Made by a program: the position numbers and the translations under genes. The notes beneath the pieces were generated by a model that was not told the DNA's origin, ran no database searches, and was given only the letters and a program-made list of their open reading frames with translations. From the NCBI GenBank assembly GCA_964017155.1, contig OZ024863.1, forward strand, positions 38,866,038 to 38,930,037: DNA of 64,000 bases. The letters are read 5' to 3'. Position 1 is the first letter of the stretch; every line of letters begins with the position of its first letter. Source of the stretch: Oasisia sp. SBJ-2009 (taxonomy: Eukaryota > Annelida > Polychaeta > Sabellida > Siboglinidae). This document shows, piece by piece, positions 11,330 to 24,973 of the stretch.

Positions 11330-13915
11330 CAATAATAATAATAATAGTAACTTCTTTTGCGCCAATATCCTCGAAAATCAAGCTCAGTGGCGCGACAAAA
11401 CCAGGGGATTAATCAATCTCATAATCGAAAGCAATGCGTGAGTCGTCAACGGATGGATGAAGAAGCTAGGAGGCTAAGGAGGATAGGCAGCATTAAAGAG
11501 ATAGGTTTTTAGATGTCGGCGGAATGAAACTATATTACCTTGTGATTTAACACTGGCAGGAAGCGAATTCCACACCGTTGGTGCGGCAACCGAGAAAGCT
11601 CGGGTCCCGGCTTTCGTTTTCACCCGAGGGATGTAAAGAGGATTACTACTGGTTGAGCGTAGCTGTCTGGAATTTCTTGTTGGAGTTAGCATTGAATTTA
11701 GATATGCTGGTTGTGTAGATGAGAGTGCTTGATAGGCTATTGCGCAAATTTTGAAAATGATGCGATAGTGCACAGGTAGCCAATGCAGTGATTTTAGAAG
11801 CGGCACTGAGCGAGAAAAACGAGGAGAACGCGTGACTACCCTTGCTAAACAATTTTGGACACGCTGAAGTTTTGCTATGTCCTTGTTAGCGGTATTGTAA
11901 AGGAGGGAATTGCAGTAGTCGAGTCTGCTACTTACTAGAGCTGTGGCGATGGTTTTAGCGACGGAAAGTGATAAAAACCGGCGGATACGGCGAAGATCAC
12001 GGATATGGTAAAAACAGCAACGGCATGTTTTCGAGATATGTTGTTTGAAATTGAAGTTTTCATCAAACGTTACTCCGAGATTTAAAACTGAGGTGGCTGG
12101 TGTGATACTCTGACTCAGAATATGTGTCGGGAAAAAGCCATTGAGTTTTGCCCGCTGCGTTGAGGTACCAATGATGAGAAATTCAGTCTTATCTGCATTT
12201 AGTTTTAATTGACTATTTTTCATCCAGAGGGAGACATCTTGGAGACAATCCCTGAGCTGGTTTAGGGAGCGACAAGTATCTGGTGTGGTCAGAGAAACAT
12301 AGATTTGTGTGTCATCTGCATAAAGGTGATGATCCAGGTTGTGACTCTGGATAACTGAGCTTAATGGTGTTGTGTACAGAGTGAAAAGCAACGGACCCAA
12401 AACAGAACCCTGGGGGACACCACAAGAGGTGGGCAGCATGTCTGAGAAGCAGTTACCTATTTTAATGGCTTGCCGTCTGTCAGTAAAGTATGAAGTAAAC
12501 CAGCTCAAGGCTGTGCCAGATATCCCGTACCACGTTGATAAGCGTGTAATGAGAATGTCGTGGTCAATGGTGTCGAAAGCGGCGGATAGGTCAAGCAGGG
12601 TCAGTGCAGTAACTTTGTCATTATCAATGTTAAGGTTTATGTCATTGTGTACTTTTAAAAGAGCAGTTTCTGTTGAGTGAAATTGTTTGTACGCAGACTG
12701 TGATGCATTGGTTAAACCATTTATGTTGATGTGAGAAGTAAGTCGATTTGCAACAACCTTTTCGAGTATTTTGGAAATGAAGCTAAGGTTAGAAATAGGC
12801 CTGTAGCTGTTTAGATCTTCTTTTGACAGAGTTGTCTTCTTAAGAATTGGATTTACATGTGCACATTTAAAGTCTTCAGGGAATGAGCCGGAGCAGAGTG
12901 ATGCATTTATTATATCTGTTATTGGTTTAATTAAAACGTCAAGGCATGCTTTCAGTAGTATGGTCGGAAGTGGGTCAAGATCACAGGATTTATTTGGGGA
13001 TGACATGATTATTTTTTTCACTTCAGTAGTTGTGGCTGGTTCAAACGATGTGAGTTTAGAATTTAGTTGTGGAGAGTCGGCATTTATAGTGTCTGAGGTG
13101 TGATCTGTGAAGGCTGAATGTATCAGGCTGATTTTGTCTTTAAAATGACTTGAGAAAGAGTTACACAGTGACTTGATTGATGCATGGGTTGGTAGGGAAG
13201 GAGCAGGCCGCCTGTGTAAAATCTGATTGATGCATTTCCATAGTTGTTTTGGTGTAGCAGAGTTATTTGCGACCATGTTTTCGTAATAATACGACTTTGC
13301 TTTGGACATTTGTTGGTTACATAGATGACATTGCCGTGTGTAGCGTGACCTGTCTAAGGATGAACGAGATTTACGCCAAACACGTTCCAGATAGCGACGG
13401 CGCCGTTTAGATTGGATTATTTCCGGGGTCATCCAAGGAGCTGGCGGCTTTTGTGACACAGATTTGGATTTAGCGGGTGCATGTTTGTCAAGCAATGTCT
13501 ACAGTATTTGACGGTACTGTTTGTATAGGTCTGATACATGTTCTTTAGGATGTGTGACAAGGTCGGATGTAATTATATCAGTCATAAATGATGCAATGTT
13601 GATACTGTGTATGGCTCTGTAGAACATGTTGTGTTTGGACACGGCTGGGGCTATAGGAACTTTAAGATCTGCAATTACTGTGTTATGGTCCGATAAGCCA
13701 TCTACAACTGTGGGTGTCTGAATGTGTTTACAAGAGGAACGAGTTATGAAGATGTCAATCCAATGTCCATGTATGTGTGTTGGGAAATTGACATGTTGTT
13801 TTGTGTCAAATGATGCCAGGATATCATTAAACGTGGTAGTTGTTGCAGATGGTGTATCCAGGTGAAGATTAATTACCAACTTATTACAAGAGGCATCAAG
13901 TCTCAGCATGACTTT
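11330..13915 (-). mobile_element. CR1/L2-like non-LTR retrotransposon, 5'-truncated
   Basis: The element carries the last part of an endonuclease domain and a complete reverse transcriptase (11474-13900), a ~130-bp 3' UTR and a short ATT-type tail at 11330-11348, as expected for CR1/L2 LINEs. The 5' part of the endonuclease and any ORF1 are absent. A decayed copy of the same 3' end lies at 24543-24810. Upstream it abuts a fragment of a different RT (13955-14095). The target duplication was not identified. Confidence 0.88.
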
Positions 13916-13969
13916 ATAAACAAGGTTTCTAATTACAGCTTTACTATTAGGTAATGTTTTTGTCATCAC
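11474..13969 (-). pseudogene. LINE ORF2: endonuclease end plus reverse transcriptase, one in-frame stop
   Basis: Reading from 13969 down, the first ~150 codons include the endonuclease C-terminus (PTHIHGHWIDIF, then GLSDHNTVIADL with the conserved SDH). A single TAG at 13499-13501 interrupts the frame, which then continues to 11474 (673 codons). The RT shows RPISNLSFISKILEK, LLDLSAAFDTIDHD (motif A), GVPQGSVLGPLLF (motif B) and HLYADDTQIY (catalytic YADD). The C-terminus, with AAPTVWNSLPASVK and FRRHLKTYLF, is typical of CR1/L2. The RT copies element RNA at the target site. Only one nonsense change is seen over 2.5 kb, so the copy is fairly young but dead on arrival because of the 5' truncation. 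Confidence 0.92.
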
Positions 13970-14095
13970 TTAATGTATTAGAAATAAACTGACCCAAATA
14001 TTTCACATTATCAACTTCCTGGATTATTTCACCATTAATCTTAGATGATGGAACAACAACGTTTTCCATATATTTACTTTTGCATAATTAAGATT
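13955..14095 (-). pseudogene. Fragment of a second RT (thumb/C-terminal region)
   Basis: On the minus strand one frame reads NGEIIQEVDNVKYLGQFIS followed by SDDKNIT, the segment that follows the YADD domain in many LINE RTs (VDxxKYLGxxIs..sDD). It has an in-frame stop and runs directly into the CR1-like sequence in another frame. It is too short to place in a clade. Confidence 0.6.
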
Positions 14096-14099
14096 TTCT

Positions 14100-14427
14100 C
14101 TGATTATTCATATAAGAAGCATAACCAAATTGCGAGAAAACAGCAGTCAATATAAAGTGGTTGACTTTTCACTCTACAGTTGTCTAGAATATTAACTTTC
14201 TGTCTTTGTTAATTGTCACTTACATGTGACTATAATATCTTTACCCAGTAGATACTACAGTCACATCATTTTAAAGATAATACCTGTAGTTATCCATATG
14301 AGATGACCAGAAACATCTAAATTGTGTGAATGCAGCGACAGGACTGCTCATTAGTGGTTCTTAATACCTTTTATATATGCAACAAATATAAATGATATAT
14401 AAATGATATATACTATCATATATATAT

Positions 14428-14473
<46 letters not shown>

Positions 14474-15029
14474 TAAACATTGGTAAAATACAGTTATGTA
14501 TAAAAATAACTTGCACATTGTTAACAGTTATAAATTCAAACATCTGATTAACAAAAAGTTGCTACAGTGTATTGGAGGTCAAACCAATCGAATTGTAATT
14601 AAAATAAATGCAGTGTAACAATAAACTATAACAAAAACATAATAAAAACAGACTAGACGGGAGGCAGGCATTCCAACTTCTCGCATGTTTGTTTGTGACA
14701 AATATTCCAAGATATAAGCTTGCCCGATCACAAAACTGGAGCATGTGAATTCACCCCATACCTACCTTTTTCACAGGCCTCGTGATGTTCACATTCAATC
14801 TAACAGTATTCCAAATTTTTACTATCCAGTAAACATTTTATGTGCTTATCACACTCAAAATTATGCATATCACCTGCTCTGTAATGTTTAGCCTCGCTAA
14901 CAATTTGTACATAGATAACTAAGATAAGTATCAGGCCACTTCACTTACTGCAGCATAACATATGTAAATCAACGTTTCCTGCAAGCAGTTATAATTTTAA
15001 TTACCAAAACCATTTGAGAAAATATGAGG
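14100..15029. other. Non-coding stretch with small microsatellites
   Basis: (TA)n near 14395-14437 and a (CA)n run at about 14440-14471. Short ORFs have no features. Confidence 0.6.
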
Positions 15030-15306
15030 GGGAGATACCCAGAGGGGGGAACAACCATGGGGCTGTAGTTACTATAGTGCCACCATCTATTTCCTGTTGT
15101 TTCCAGCACTCGGCAGGGTTCTGTTAGTTCTACTAGTCCGTGTATATTGTGGTTACAATGTTATGACCCTTTCTTTGCTTGGACTGAGCTCCCCAGTGTT
15201 GATAGCCAGATTCTACACCAACTGTACGATGCTTGCCCTTTCTGGTTATTGAACCTGGGCTGCAGGTAGGCCAGGCGAATGTGCTAACCACTACACTACC
15301 CATGTC
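15030..15306 (-). mobile_element. tRNA-derived SINE
   Basis: On the minus strand from 15306 the sequence starts like a tRNA: GGGTAGTGTAGTGGTTAGCA (A box), then CCCAGGTTCAATAACCAGA (B-box-like GGTTCAATAAC). A body with AACACTGGGGAGCTCAGTCC follows down to about 15030. A tRNA-like head with an unrelated body is the structure of a SINE rather than a tRNA gene. It lies just 3' of the receptor gene. Confidence 0.6.
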
Positions 15307-15444
15307 TCTCTAATGGTTGGTGAAGAAAATGTACAGGATTATACATGTACAAAAATGAATTTCTCTTGTCAATGGTGAGTGCTGGCATAATTATTCACTG
15401 TTGTCAAGACACAACTATCATCTCTGTCAACGTATCCATGTAAT

Positions 15445-16205
15445 TCAATGTTTGTTTGATGTGTCAACCTTTGAATAACCTGTGATGTCAGCTTCGTCAT
15501 CACTGCCTGGGCTGGCAGAGTCACTGATGCGTCTGTCTGTAATGTCATCACGAGTGGTCGATGTCGCCGCTTTGGAATAACCACAAATGTAGTCAGTGTC
15601 ACTGCAAGAACCATCAGTGTCGGTGATGTCTCTGCCTGGACGGTCACCAGGAGTGGTTGACATCACTGCTTTAGCATAACCATCACTGCCATTGTCATCA
15701 ATGTCACTGATAGTGACATCTCTTGTTGGTGTGTCAACTGGGTGACATTCAGGCAACTGTACAGGTGACACTCTTTGGCTGTCACCATAAATGTTGTCAT
15801 CATCAATGTTGGCATCACTGTCAACTATATTTGTAGCATCAGTATGGTGACACTGTGCTATAACACCTCTGCAATAAACATCGCCATTGTCACTGCGGTT
15901 GACATCACTGTCGTCACACAAGTTATATGGAGTGTCGACACCATGATGGTGATCATCATTGTGATAACTGCCAGTCTCTTCATAGCTGCTTAAAGCAATG
16001 ATCTCGTGAGGACTACAGATGGGACTGAAGACCAGTGGCTCCACCTGCAGCGTTGTTTTAGCATATCCTGAGTCGTCATCTTCGCTGTCACTGTCTTGGT
16101 CGTCTTGCAGTGTTGACGTGACACTTGTCATGGCTTGTGTGTCGTTGTGATGATGTGTTGAGACGTGGTGCAGCAGCATCGGAGTAGAAGAATCCCCTCC
16201 AGGCT
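15445..16205 (-). CDS. Receptor exon 14: acidic cytoplasmic tail with GY[A/S]K modules
   Basis: Residues 621-873 and TGA stop at 15445-15447. Low-complexity D/S/T/H-rich sequence holding DDDSGYAKTTL (Y668), GSDGYAKAVMSTT (Y797), ICGYSKAATSTT (Y830) and ITGYSKVDTS (Y864). The last three are 33-34 residues apart and share flanking STT and DIT/D residues, so they arose by tandem duplication. Other tyrosines (for example SSYEE, TPYNLC) lack this context. The motif is not the STAT-docking YxxQ. Confidence 0.88.
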
Positions 16206-19200
16206 CTGCAAGCAAACAGGAACCACTTACATCTACGTGTGGAGGAAGAAGAAGAAAAAGAAGAATTTATACAACATTCCAATTTTTTTATTTACAACAC
16301 ATTTAAAATTAAATGTCGACTGACCAAGGGAGTCATTAATCACCGTGTCACTGACACTAACCATCAAGTCGCTGACACTAAACACTGATCATTGCCTCTG
16401 ACCTAACCAACCGACACTAATCTTCACATCACTGACTGCTGACACCTACCTGTGTATCACTCACTGTTCATAACTAATCTGTGTCACTGTTCAGTGACTA
16501 ACCTCTTTGTCACCAATTAGTGACAATAAAGTGTCACTGAAAAGTGAAACTAACCTCTGTCACTGAGCAGTGACAATAACCTTGTGTCACTGACCTTGTC
16601 ATAACATAACAACCATCATTGTACGTAACTGCATAGAACCAACCATTTTTCTGATGGTTACAAATCAAACTCGTCACTGGTTAACCACCAACAGCAGGTA
16701 ATTCGAGAAAACCCCACCTACCTGACAGATCCTTGTCATGGCCACTCACTTCCACATCCGAATCCTCTTTTCCCAGTGAATTCTGCAAAGGTAAACGTTT
16801 GTGAAGCAGAATAAATGTACCACAAATACCAGAACTGGTTGTAAAGTAACACGTGAAAGGAATAGTTTCATAACGTTATAACAAGCTCACTCAGCCTATG
16901 CTTTCCGCATCTGGTCTAATCTAGTTTACCTACAACCACACGTTTTCATCTTGACCGGTCCCACCAGGAGAAATTGAGAAAATACACAACAAACAGACAA
17001 GAATGGAGGGGTAAGGTTGATGGCTCAGGACTATCAAACTAACAGGACAAAGGAAATATACGTGTGCACCCCTCCAAAGGCTATACATCATGTCGCATTA
17101 ACCAGGATATCTGGCCGGCGGCCTGCACCCTTATATCCCTGTCTTTAAGGAGGGAACTGACATGCCCATTAGCTACCATATAAGACGATCCCTTGATGCG
17201 GTGTATTTTAATAACATGAATACCTGATTTTGTTGAGGCACCTCTATGTGCATTGCCGTCCACCATTTGTGCACTCTGAAGGGGGTCTTGCCTATATACC
17301 TGACAACACATCACCTTGTACGATACACAGGCCATGGCACAACTCTCTGTTTAGAATAGATGCTCTCGTACAGATACTCTCCTTCATAGTTTGTCTAATC
17401 AGTTTGTCATTTTGCAAAATACAAAGGAAACATGTCATTGTTCTAATCACAGCTACCCTACTAGCCACCACCCACACCAAAACCACTGACCACAATGAAT
17501 AAGTACTGTTTCTAAAATTAATTATTTATGTGTACACCAGGCTCCAGCACATCATGTAAAACAATTCAGTAATGGCACATATTTTAGTGCATGAAATTAC
17601 TGCTCAATTAATATGTATTGTTATAGTTGTTTTCATAACCCACATCCCCCAAAGACAATATAAACTTAATATGATTGAATAACATTCCAAACAAAATATA
17701 TTATATCTCGCACTTCATTTTATAAACTATGATTGTAATATAGCAAATGCATAAACAATGCAGCAACGCATAAAAGTGCATAAATTTATACAAACCCGAC
17801 ACCAATGAAGATGAATACCACAGGAACAAGAGATCCAAGTATGATCAGAGATATCGAGCCAGCAGAAAGAACTACAACAGCAGATACAACTAGTGCATGT
17901 CTGGAATATGATCGTCCTTACGTGCCAGGGGTCGCTGCTGATGATTACATCAGCAGCTGCTGTACACCTGGCAGATCCCTTTGCAAACCTCCTCTTAAGC
18001 TCAGCCAATGAAATCGTTCATGAGGAGTGTGGTCGGCCTCCAGTCATGTGATATAATGTTGTGTGACTTCAGCCACACGCTGCTCGTGATACATGCAATG
18101 TTTGGGATAGGATTGGGTTGTCATACAGGAATTCCCAGAAATTGTTTACCTGTCTTCAAATTAGGGTGGGTATTTGCACTGTTTTCGTGGGGAAGCAGTT
18201 GCAACTGGAAAGGTCATTAAACTAATTCGACTCAGGATGGTATACTTTTACATAGAGCAAGGTAGGTATAGTCCAACAGACCACTTACAGACATCATCAT
18301 AAGGACTATTCTCCTACATTAGACTTAGTAAACACATTTCTCAATTTTCTGTGCCTGAAACTTATCAGGAGTAGATTTGATTAAGGAGCAGCTCCAAGAA
18401 TTCTTGTTGGTATTTTGAGGCTGTTTTGGTCATGGGTGTTCAATTCATTTCCTCTAATGCCCATGACAAAAATATCAAAACGAATTTGTGTCTAGTAGCA
18501 GTAATACAATAAAGTGGCGCCATGGCTACAATGCCAGAATTTCAATTGTGCAACCCTGGGGTTGAATCGTGTGCTATCAAGGGCAAGGTCATTTACTCTG
18601 TTCACTCAGCTGTATGATTGGCTGACAACAAGTAGTGCTGGACATTTGTATACAAACAGACTTAGGTTCTTAGGTAGTTTCCTCCAAACTTGAGCTAATG
18701 CAGGAGTTGTCTTTTCTAGAATTAGTCCACTACAGGTTACACATTTACCCACTGTGTGGGATCTTTTACTTCCACTGGCTTAGACACCAGATAGAAGGGA
18801 TCACCGGCTTTTAGTTTCTCTTCCGAAAGACACAGACAAATGTGGGGTGAACGAAATTGCCTAAGTTTCGAAACGGCGGTAGGTGGGATTGAACCACCGT
18901 CCCCTCGATTGACAGTCCGGCGCTCGATCGCGCGACCACCGCTCCCCATTTCGCGTATTAATTACACCTTAATTATAATTGTGTATGGGCACAATGTTTC
19001 CCAGAGAAGTCGTTATGTTGTTTGATTGAACAGGACTGGTTTTCATGGGAGTAAAGCACATTGAACAGTCCTTAGGACTGCATAACTACTGCACCACAAC
19101 AGAACACACCTACTTTAAATGTAAATTCATATATACAACAGTATCCAGTCCTCCTGAAATCGCACCAGCATGTTCAACACGATCGCTTCTAGTGCAAAAA

Positions 19201-22200
19201 CATGAACTGTGGCAATACCAAATGTTCTCATAATTCATGACGAGTTGAAAGAGAAGGAACCAACCTGTACTTTTTGTAGTGGCACCCTTCAAGATGGCAG
19301 CGTATGACACCCCTGCTGGTGACACACTGCTTACGTGAATGCTATAATTATGGTCAGGCCACAGTCCTTGCAATGTATGTTGCGTTGCGTTGTTCCCAGG
19401 AATATATCTTTCAATTTTCTCTTCTACAATACAAGCAAATCAGCCCGGTCAGAAAATACATTTAATCTGTTATGGTTTTAGTAGCTGAAACATTAGACCA
19501 ATGATTCTACAGCTATAATACCCTTGATTAGACTTTTACTTAACATCACACAAACTTACAGTTTTAGTACAGTAGGCTGTTTTAGTGATTTAATCTCAAA
19601 CATTATTCAGTCTGGCCTCAAACCTGCAGTGGATTAAGGGAAAGGCGATAAGACCCAACTAATTATTCATCCCATTAACTTGTTTTTAGTTGCTATCAAC
19701 TTTTTTAGAGAAACAAAGACATTACTATTTTTAAACGTGCTTTTTATTTTGTGAACTCTGACTTTAAAATTGAATGTGTAATGCCTTATATAGCATGCAG
19801 GCTTGCAGTGTGGTGGGTGATGTTGAAGGGTTAATACCATACGAGTCTTCTATGAAGTTGAAAACATCTAAGACAAGGCGGCCATCTTAAAAGTAAAAAT
19901 GGCCTCCATCTTCTTTAAAAAAAATTGATTAAACAAGAACATTATTTATTTTTCATTTGTTCTAACACGTACCGTCACAGTTCCCCTCTTTGTTCAGCCG
20001 GCAGTGCCATACATTGTAACCAGCAATATATCCGAGGCTCTCGGCACACGATGGTTTCTCCAGAGAGATCTTTAAGCTGTGGCTGTAACGCTCCTTTATG
20101 TTGATCATAGGCGGCGCGGACACTGAAGAAATTTAAGCATGCTTAAATTGCAGTCTATTCTCGCACGAAACTAGACAAAATCAAACTGCAAATATTTATG
20201 AATTTCATCGATCAAAAGTGGTCAAGACTCCAGTAAACTGTTGTAAAATAATAATATATATAATATAAATAAAAAACATATTAAAACAATATAAAATATG
20301 GTAAAAAAAGGATACTATTACTGGGCACACACCAGTGGGAACACTGACCTTTTCCATCTTCATAGAAATAAGTCGACCACACAATCCCACTGCTCGCATT
20401 GGTTGTTTCAGCAGACATACCAAATAAATATTTAAAGTATGTGTCATTGGCTGGAAGTGCAATGGTGAAGTTTCTGGCGCTGGCTGGTAACGTTTGCCAC
20501 TCGAGGTTAGTCTGCAAAATACGCCTAGCTATGTTATAAAACAGTGTGTTTCTGCCTGCCCCTGCTCACACATACACAGGCATGCACATATGCATGCACG
20601 CCAGCATGTTATCCAGGAAGTCCATTATAGAGATTGTTCGTAGATTTTGACTTTAACAAAATTAATCCAGCTCAATATTTCATGAGGCTATGGCCTATCC
20701 GTGTATTCTACCAACTTCTACAGTTTGTCGTATCATGATGTAACCACACAACGTAATTCTGGGACATACTGAAGCAACTTAACAAAATTGTCAAACGTCT
20801 TCACGTGCCTTTTTCCAGAACTCTGCTGGCATGTTAATTCACGATGGTATGGATGGGACCTCAGGGATCACAATCTCTAAAGTTTCTGCACGGTGACTGC
20901 CTTTTCCCACAAGCATCGCTGGGTTACTTGGCTAGTAAGTAAATGAATGTCTATGGCTAGTTATTGATATCATCCTAGTTCAGACTACATGCGACATAGC
21001 AAGTCAGAAAAGGTTTGACTTCATGATGGTAGAGGGAATAACTTCACAGGGTCCTCAGATACTATTATATTGGGAGATTATTATAGTGGCGCCACCTACT
21101 GAACAAAATGTAGTAATATAAACTGGCTGTAATTGGTATTTTGAATCGTAGAAATCGTAACACAATTCCTGCATTTGTAAGGAAGAGAGTGAAATTGGCC
21201 AAAATACACATAACTTTTTAGGATTTTATAAATAGCATAACCATTCCTAACTACATCAACAGATGACAAGATCATCAAAATGTCATCTCTATCATATATA
21301 CATACTTACATCACTAGTCATTTAACTGGAGATATGCAAGCCCATGGCATGCCAGACTATGTACGTGGGGTAAGAAAATTCCCCAGGCATATAGTCATTA
21401 GTTAGAAAGAGTGACCAGTGGCCACTGGTGTCTCATCCAAAACACATGCTGAATTCGTTCTATTAAGCGTACATGGTACATGCTCTAATTAGCATACACC
21501 ACCTTTCAGCAGTGTCTGACATCCATCTATCTTTACTATGACAAACACGTTTTGTATTAGATTATCATAATTACTACAGTTACTTTTTAGAAAGCACATT
21601 ATTACATTTTTTCTTAAATTCTTCCTTCAATATCATTGTTTTGTTGCTTGTTTGTGCTTCATCTTTACCTGAATGCGTTTGCGAAAACAACTGTTTAAAA
21701 AACGTTATTTCAATTAATGGCTACGTGACAGCGGTGTCACTACAACAAGACAAAGGAAATTTACTGCAGAGTAAACATAATGGTAAACACAACAATATGA
21801 CACTATTAGATGTGCTATTTTGTGAATGTTGTGCTGTTTTTCTTATGGTCCCATCGGTGAAGATATAGGTAATGTCCATAAATGTTATCATATTAGATTT
21901 AACAAGATTGCCACCTAGAGAACCAACGCTATATTTCTGTCAATATTTTCATACTCATTCAATATTTTAAACACTATCTGATCTCCTCTCAGCCTCCTGG
22001 TCTCTAGATTTGTTAAACCACATTGTCTTATGCGCATTTCATAACTAATATTCCTGAGTTTTTGTATAATTTTGGTTGCTCTCCTTTGTACTCTTTCTAG
22101 CATATCAATATCCTTCTTGCGATATGCCTCCATGTTTGTATACAATATTCTAAATGAGGCCTAACTATTGATTTGTACAGCGGTATTATTAGGGGTTTTT

Positions 22201-24935
22201 CCTTGTACACTATATTTTGCCTTATTAATCCAAGAATTTGGTTTCCCTTCGACACTGCAATTCAGCACTGCTGAGAAACCTTCATATCCGCACTAATCTT
22301 ATTAGTCATATCCGCACTAATAAGTAACCATAAATCCTTTTCCTTTATGTTAGTACTTAGTACAGCTTACCATTTGGGGCATTTAGTAGGCAAAGAGTGC
22401 TCATCCTCTTTGCCACCCCGGCATTAGCAGTCCTTTAGAGGGGCAATTCTAACCTTCCTCGTCTATAACGAGAACCAATTTACTTGTATTCGAAGCCTGC
22501 ACAGTAGTTGTCATTTGACTTCTTCATTGTTACACAAGTCCTAAAATTGATTTATTGGTTCACGAAATTGATCAATACACTCAAGAATCAGCTCTAGCAA
22601 GTTCAAAAACCTATAAATCGACACCAAGATGAAATAAATCCGATATATCTAGCGATTTCTATGGTAAAGTTTTTTTTCATACCCTGGCGGCCATCTTGGA
22701 AAAAATGGCCGCCATGTTGAAAATCCTCGTGGCTAGCACTTTTTTCTTGCAGAGTTATCATAAAGGAACGTTCCTACTAAATGTCATGCTTGTATCATCA
22801 TTTTAACGATTCTGCCAAAAAATTACACTTATCTGCTCCACTAAGTACCACGCATTGTATATTGTACATCTTCATTTCCATGTTCTGTTTGTAGGCAATC
22901 GAATGAGTCAGATTGACTCGGCAATTAGCTAAACTAACTGCTTCTATTCCACTAAGACGATAATGTTCGGGAATGTCCTACGATGAGCCTATTTGAAGGG
23001 TGGCTGTATTAAAGAGGAGAATGTAAAGCAGAATTCAATGTACATGACTTACATCACATGTTAAATCATTCGGTGAGCCCTGACACCAGTAAACAGTGTA
23101 GCCAGCCAGGTTTGGGTCTAGAGCTGGCATCCATTTGTAGTAGACGGATGTTTTGTTCCTCGCAAATACAGTAAAACTAGCACAAGCAGCTGGCACTGAA
23201 AGTATTGTAATCACAGAGGGAAATCACTGTTTGTGCTAACATTACAACATCCATTTACAACAATAAACTATTACAATGTTTGTGTCATTCAGCTTTGCAT
23301 CTATTAGTAAAACGACTGAAAGAACAATATTCATTGTTCAGTCAAACACCTCTATGGAATAACCCACATTTAGTAATGATATCCGTCTTAAATACTTTAT
23401 AAGTGACAATGACTTCATGTGGAAATCTGAGAAAGTAATATAAATATTACACAATATTTGTATAAATGAAACTTAGTTCGTATTTTTTTTAGATAGAAAC
23501 CCATTAATACATGAAAACACTTGTAAACAGTCTTGTTATTACAAACAAACTGTTATTCAAATATTTTTTCATTACCGTTGTAAAAATTAAATAAGATGAT
23601 AACGAATACAATTTAGACACAACATTTCATAATGTTACTAACTTTGTGCCGTTCGGTCCACGGTGATCATGCCCGGAAGTGGATGCTCATTGTACCCGAC
23701 TGATGTCTTTGCATCGACAAATATATGATAGAAATGGCCAACGTTCGGCAATTCAAGTGTTGTCCAGGTGTATTCTGGGCCAACAATAGATGTGTTGATA
23801 ACTGAAGGCGACACGTAGGAGATTTTGTAGCCCAGGATGTCTCCATTCTGGAAGATCTGAGGAATACGCTGAGGAAGGAATTAAAATTGGTAATTAAAAT
23901 TGTTTGTACTATTGGACACAGTTCTTTATTAACTGAACTAATTAATAAGCAATTATGTTGGGAAAAACCCAAAGCAATTCTACTCGATTATGTTGGCATT
24001 TGTGATGTAAACAATGTAAAGGTATTTATTGCCTATACCTCCAAACATGTGCCAATTGTTGCTGTTTATCATTTGAACTTCCCTTACAAACAATTTGATT
24101 GCATTGTCTGCAACTTGAATGCGTTGATTATATTTTGAGTATTTTTTTATTCCTGTGCAAAATTATGACTGGAAGCAATATCATGTTTTAACTGGAAGAG
24201 ACAAAGTCAGTCAGCATAGCTGGTTAGATTTTAATTTAGACTTTACAAAAAAACGACACTTAGATTAGCTTTGCATTAATCTGAACATTGTAACTTGGTG
24301 TGATCATACCTTCCAATAGATGCGCACATGCCTGGCACGGTCTGTGACTTGTGTCACAAGAAAACCACCCTTTGTCACCTCTGCCCCTCTGGATGGTACT
24401 GTGACAAGAAGAAGACAACGTCTCAGAGCAACATTACACAATTATTGGCTTTATTGCACAAAGTTTTATCTATACCAAGTCATATGTTTATTTATTAAAC
24501 CGAATGTGGGTATTTTATTTATTTTATTTCCATTATTTATTATAATAATAACATAACTTATTTTGTACCAATATCCTTGGAAAACATAAGCTCACTGGCA
24601 CAACAAAACCAAAGGATTAAGATTTATCATAATCATCATAATATGACTGACTCATGTACAAAGCAAACGTCGCAAACAGATGGATGGAACAGTTAAGACG
24701 CGAAAGAGGATATGCAGTTTAAAAAGACAGGTATTTTTAAGGTGAAGATTAACATTAATTAACAATATTTCCTGCTAACGTAATGTTGACAGGAAGTGAG
24801 CACCACAAGAGTAGGAGTAACACCCAGGAAGTCTCAAGTTTCAAAAATGGGAAAATATACTTAAACAAAACTATTTTAAAAAACTTTTGTTTTAATGTAT
24901 GGTTTAAGCCACGCACGTACGCGCGCGCTCACGCA

Positions 24936-24973
<38 letters not shown>

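Noticed and set aside
17081..17335. 84-codon minus ORF as a gene
   Set aside because: Only the 17224-17299 part in a different frame is supported, as a receptor exon.
18737..18949. 70-codon minus ORF
   Set aside because: It is the translation of a tRNA-derived SINE.
19376..19395. GCAAC repeat in receptor exon 10 as an insertion of the SINE tail
   Set aside because: Only about two to three units, in frame and within an otherwise normal FN3 strand; coincidence is more likely.
22680..22735. Repeated AAGATGGCCGCC words here and at 19.88, 32.26, 38.74 and 47.6 kb as YY1-like regulatory sites
   Set aside because: The word resembles a YY1 site but recurs within dispersed repeats; no promoter context.
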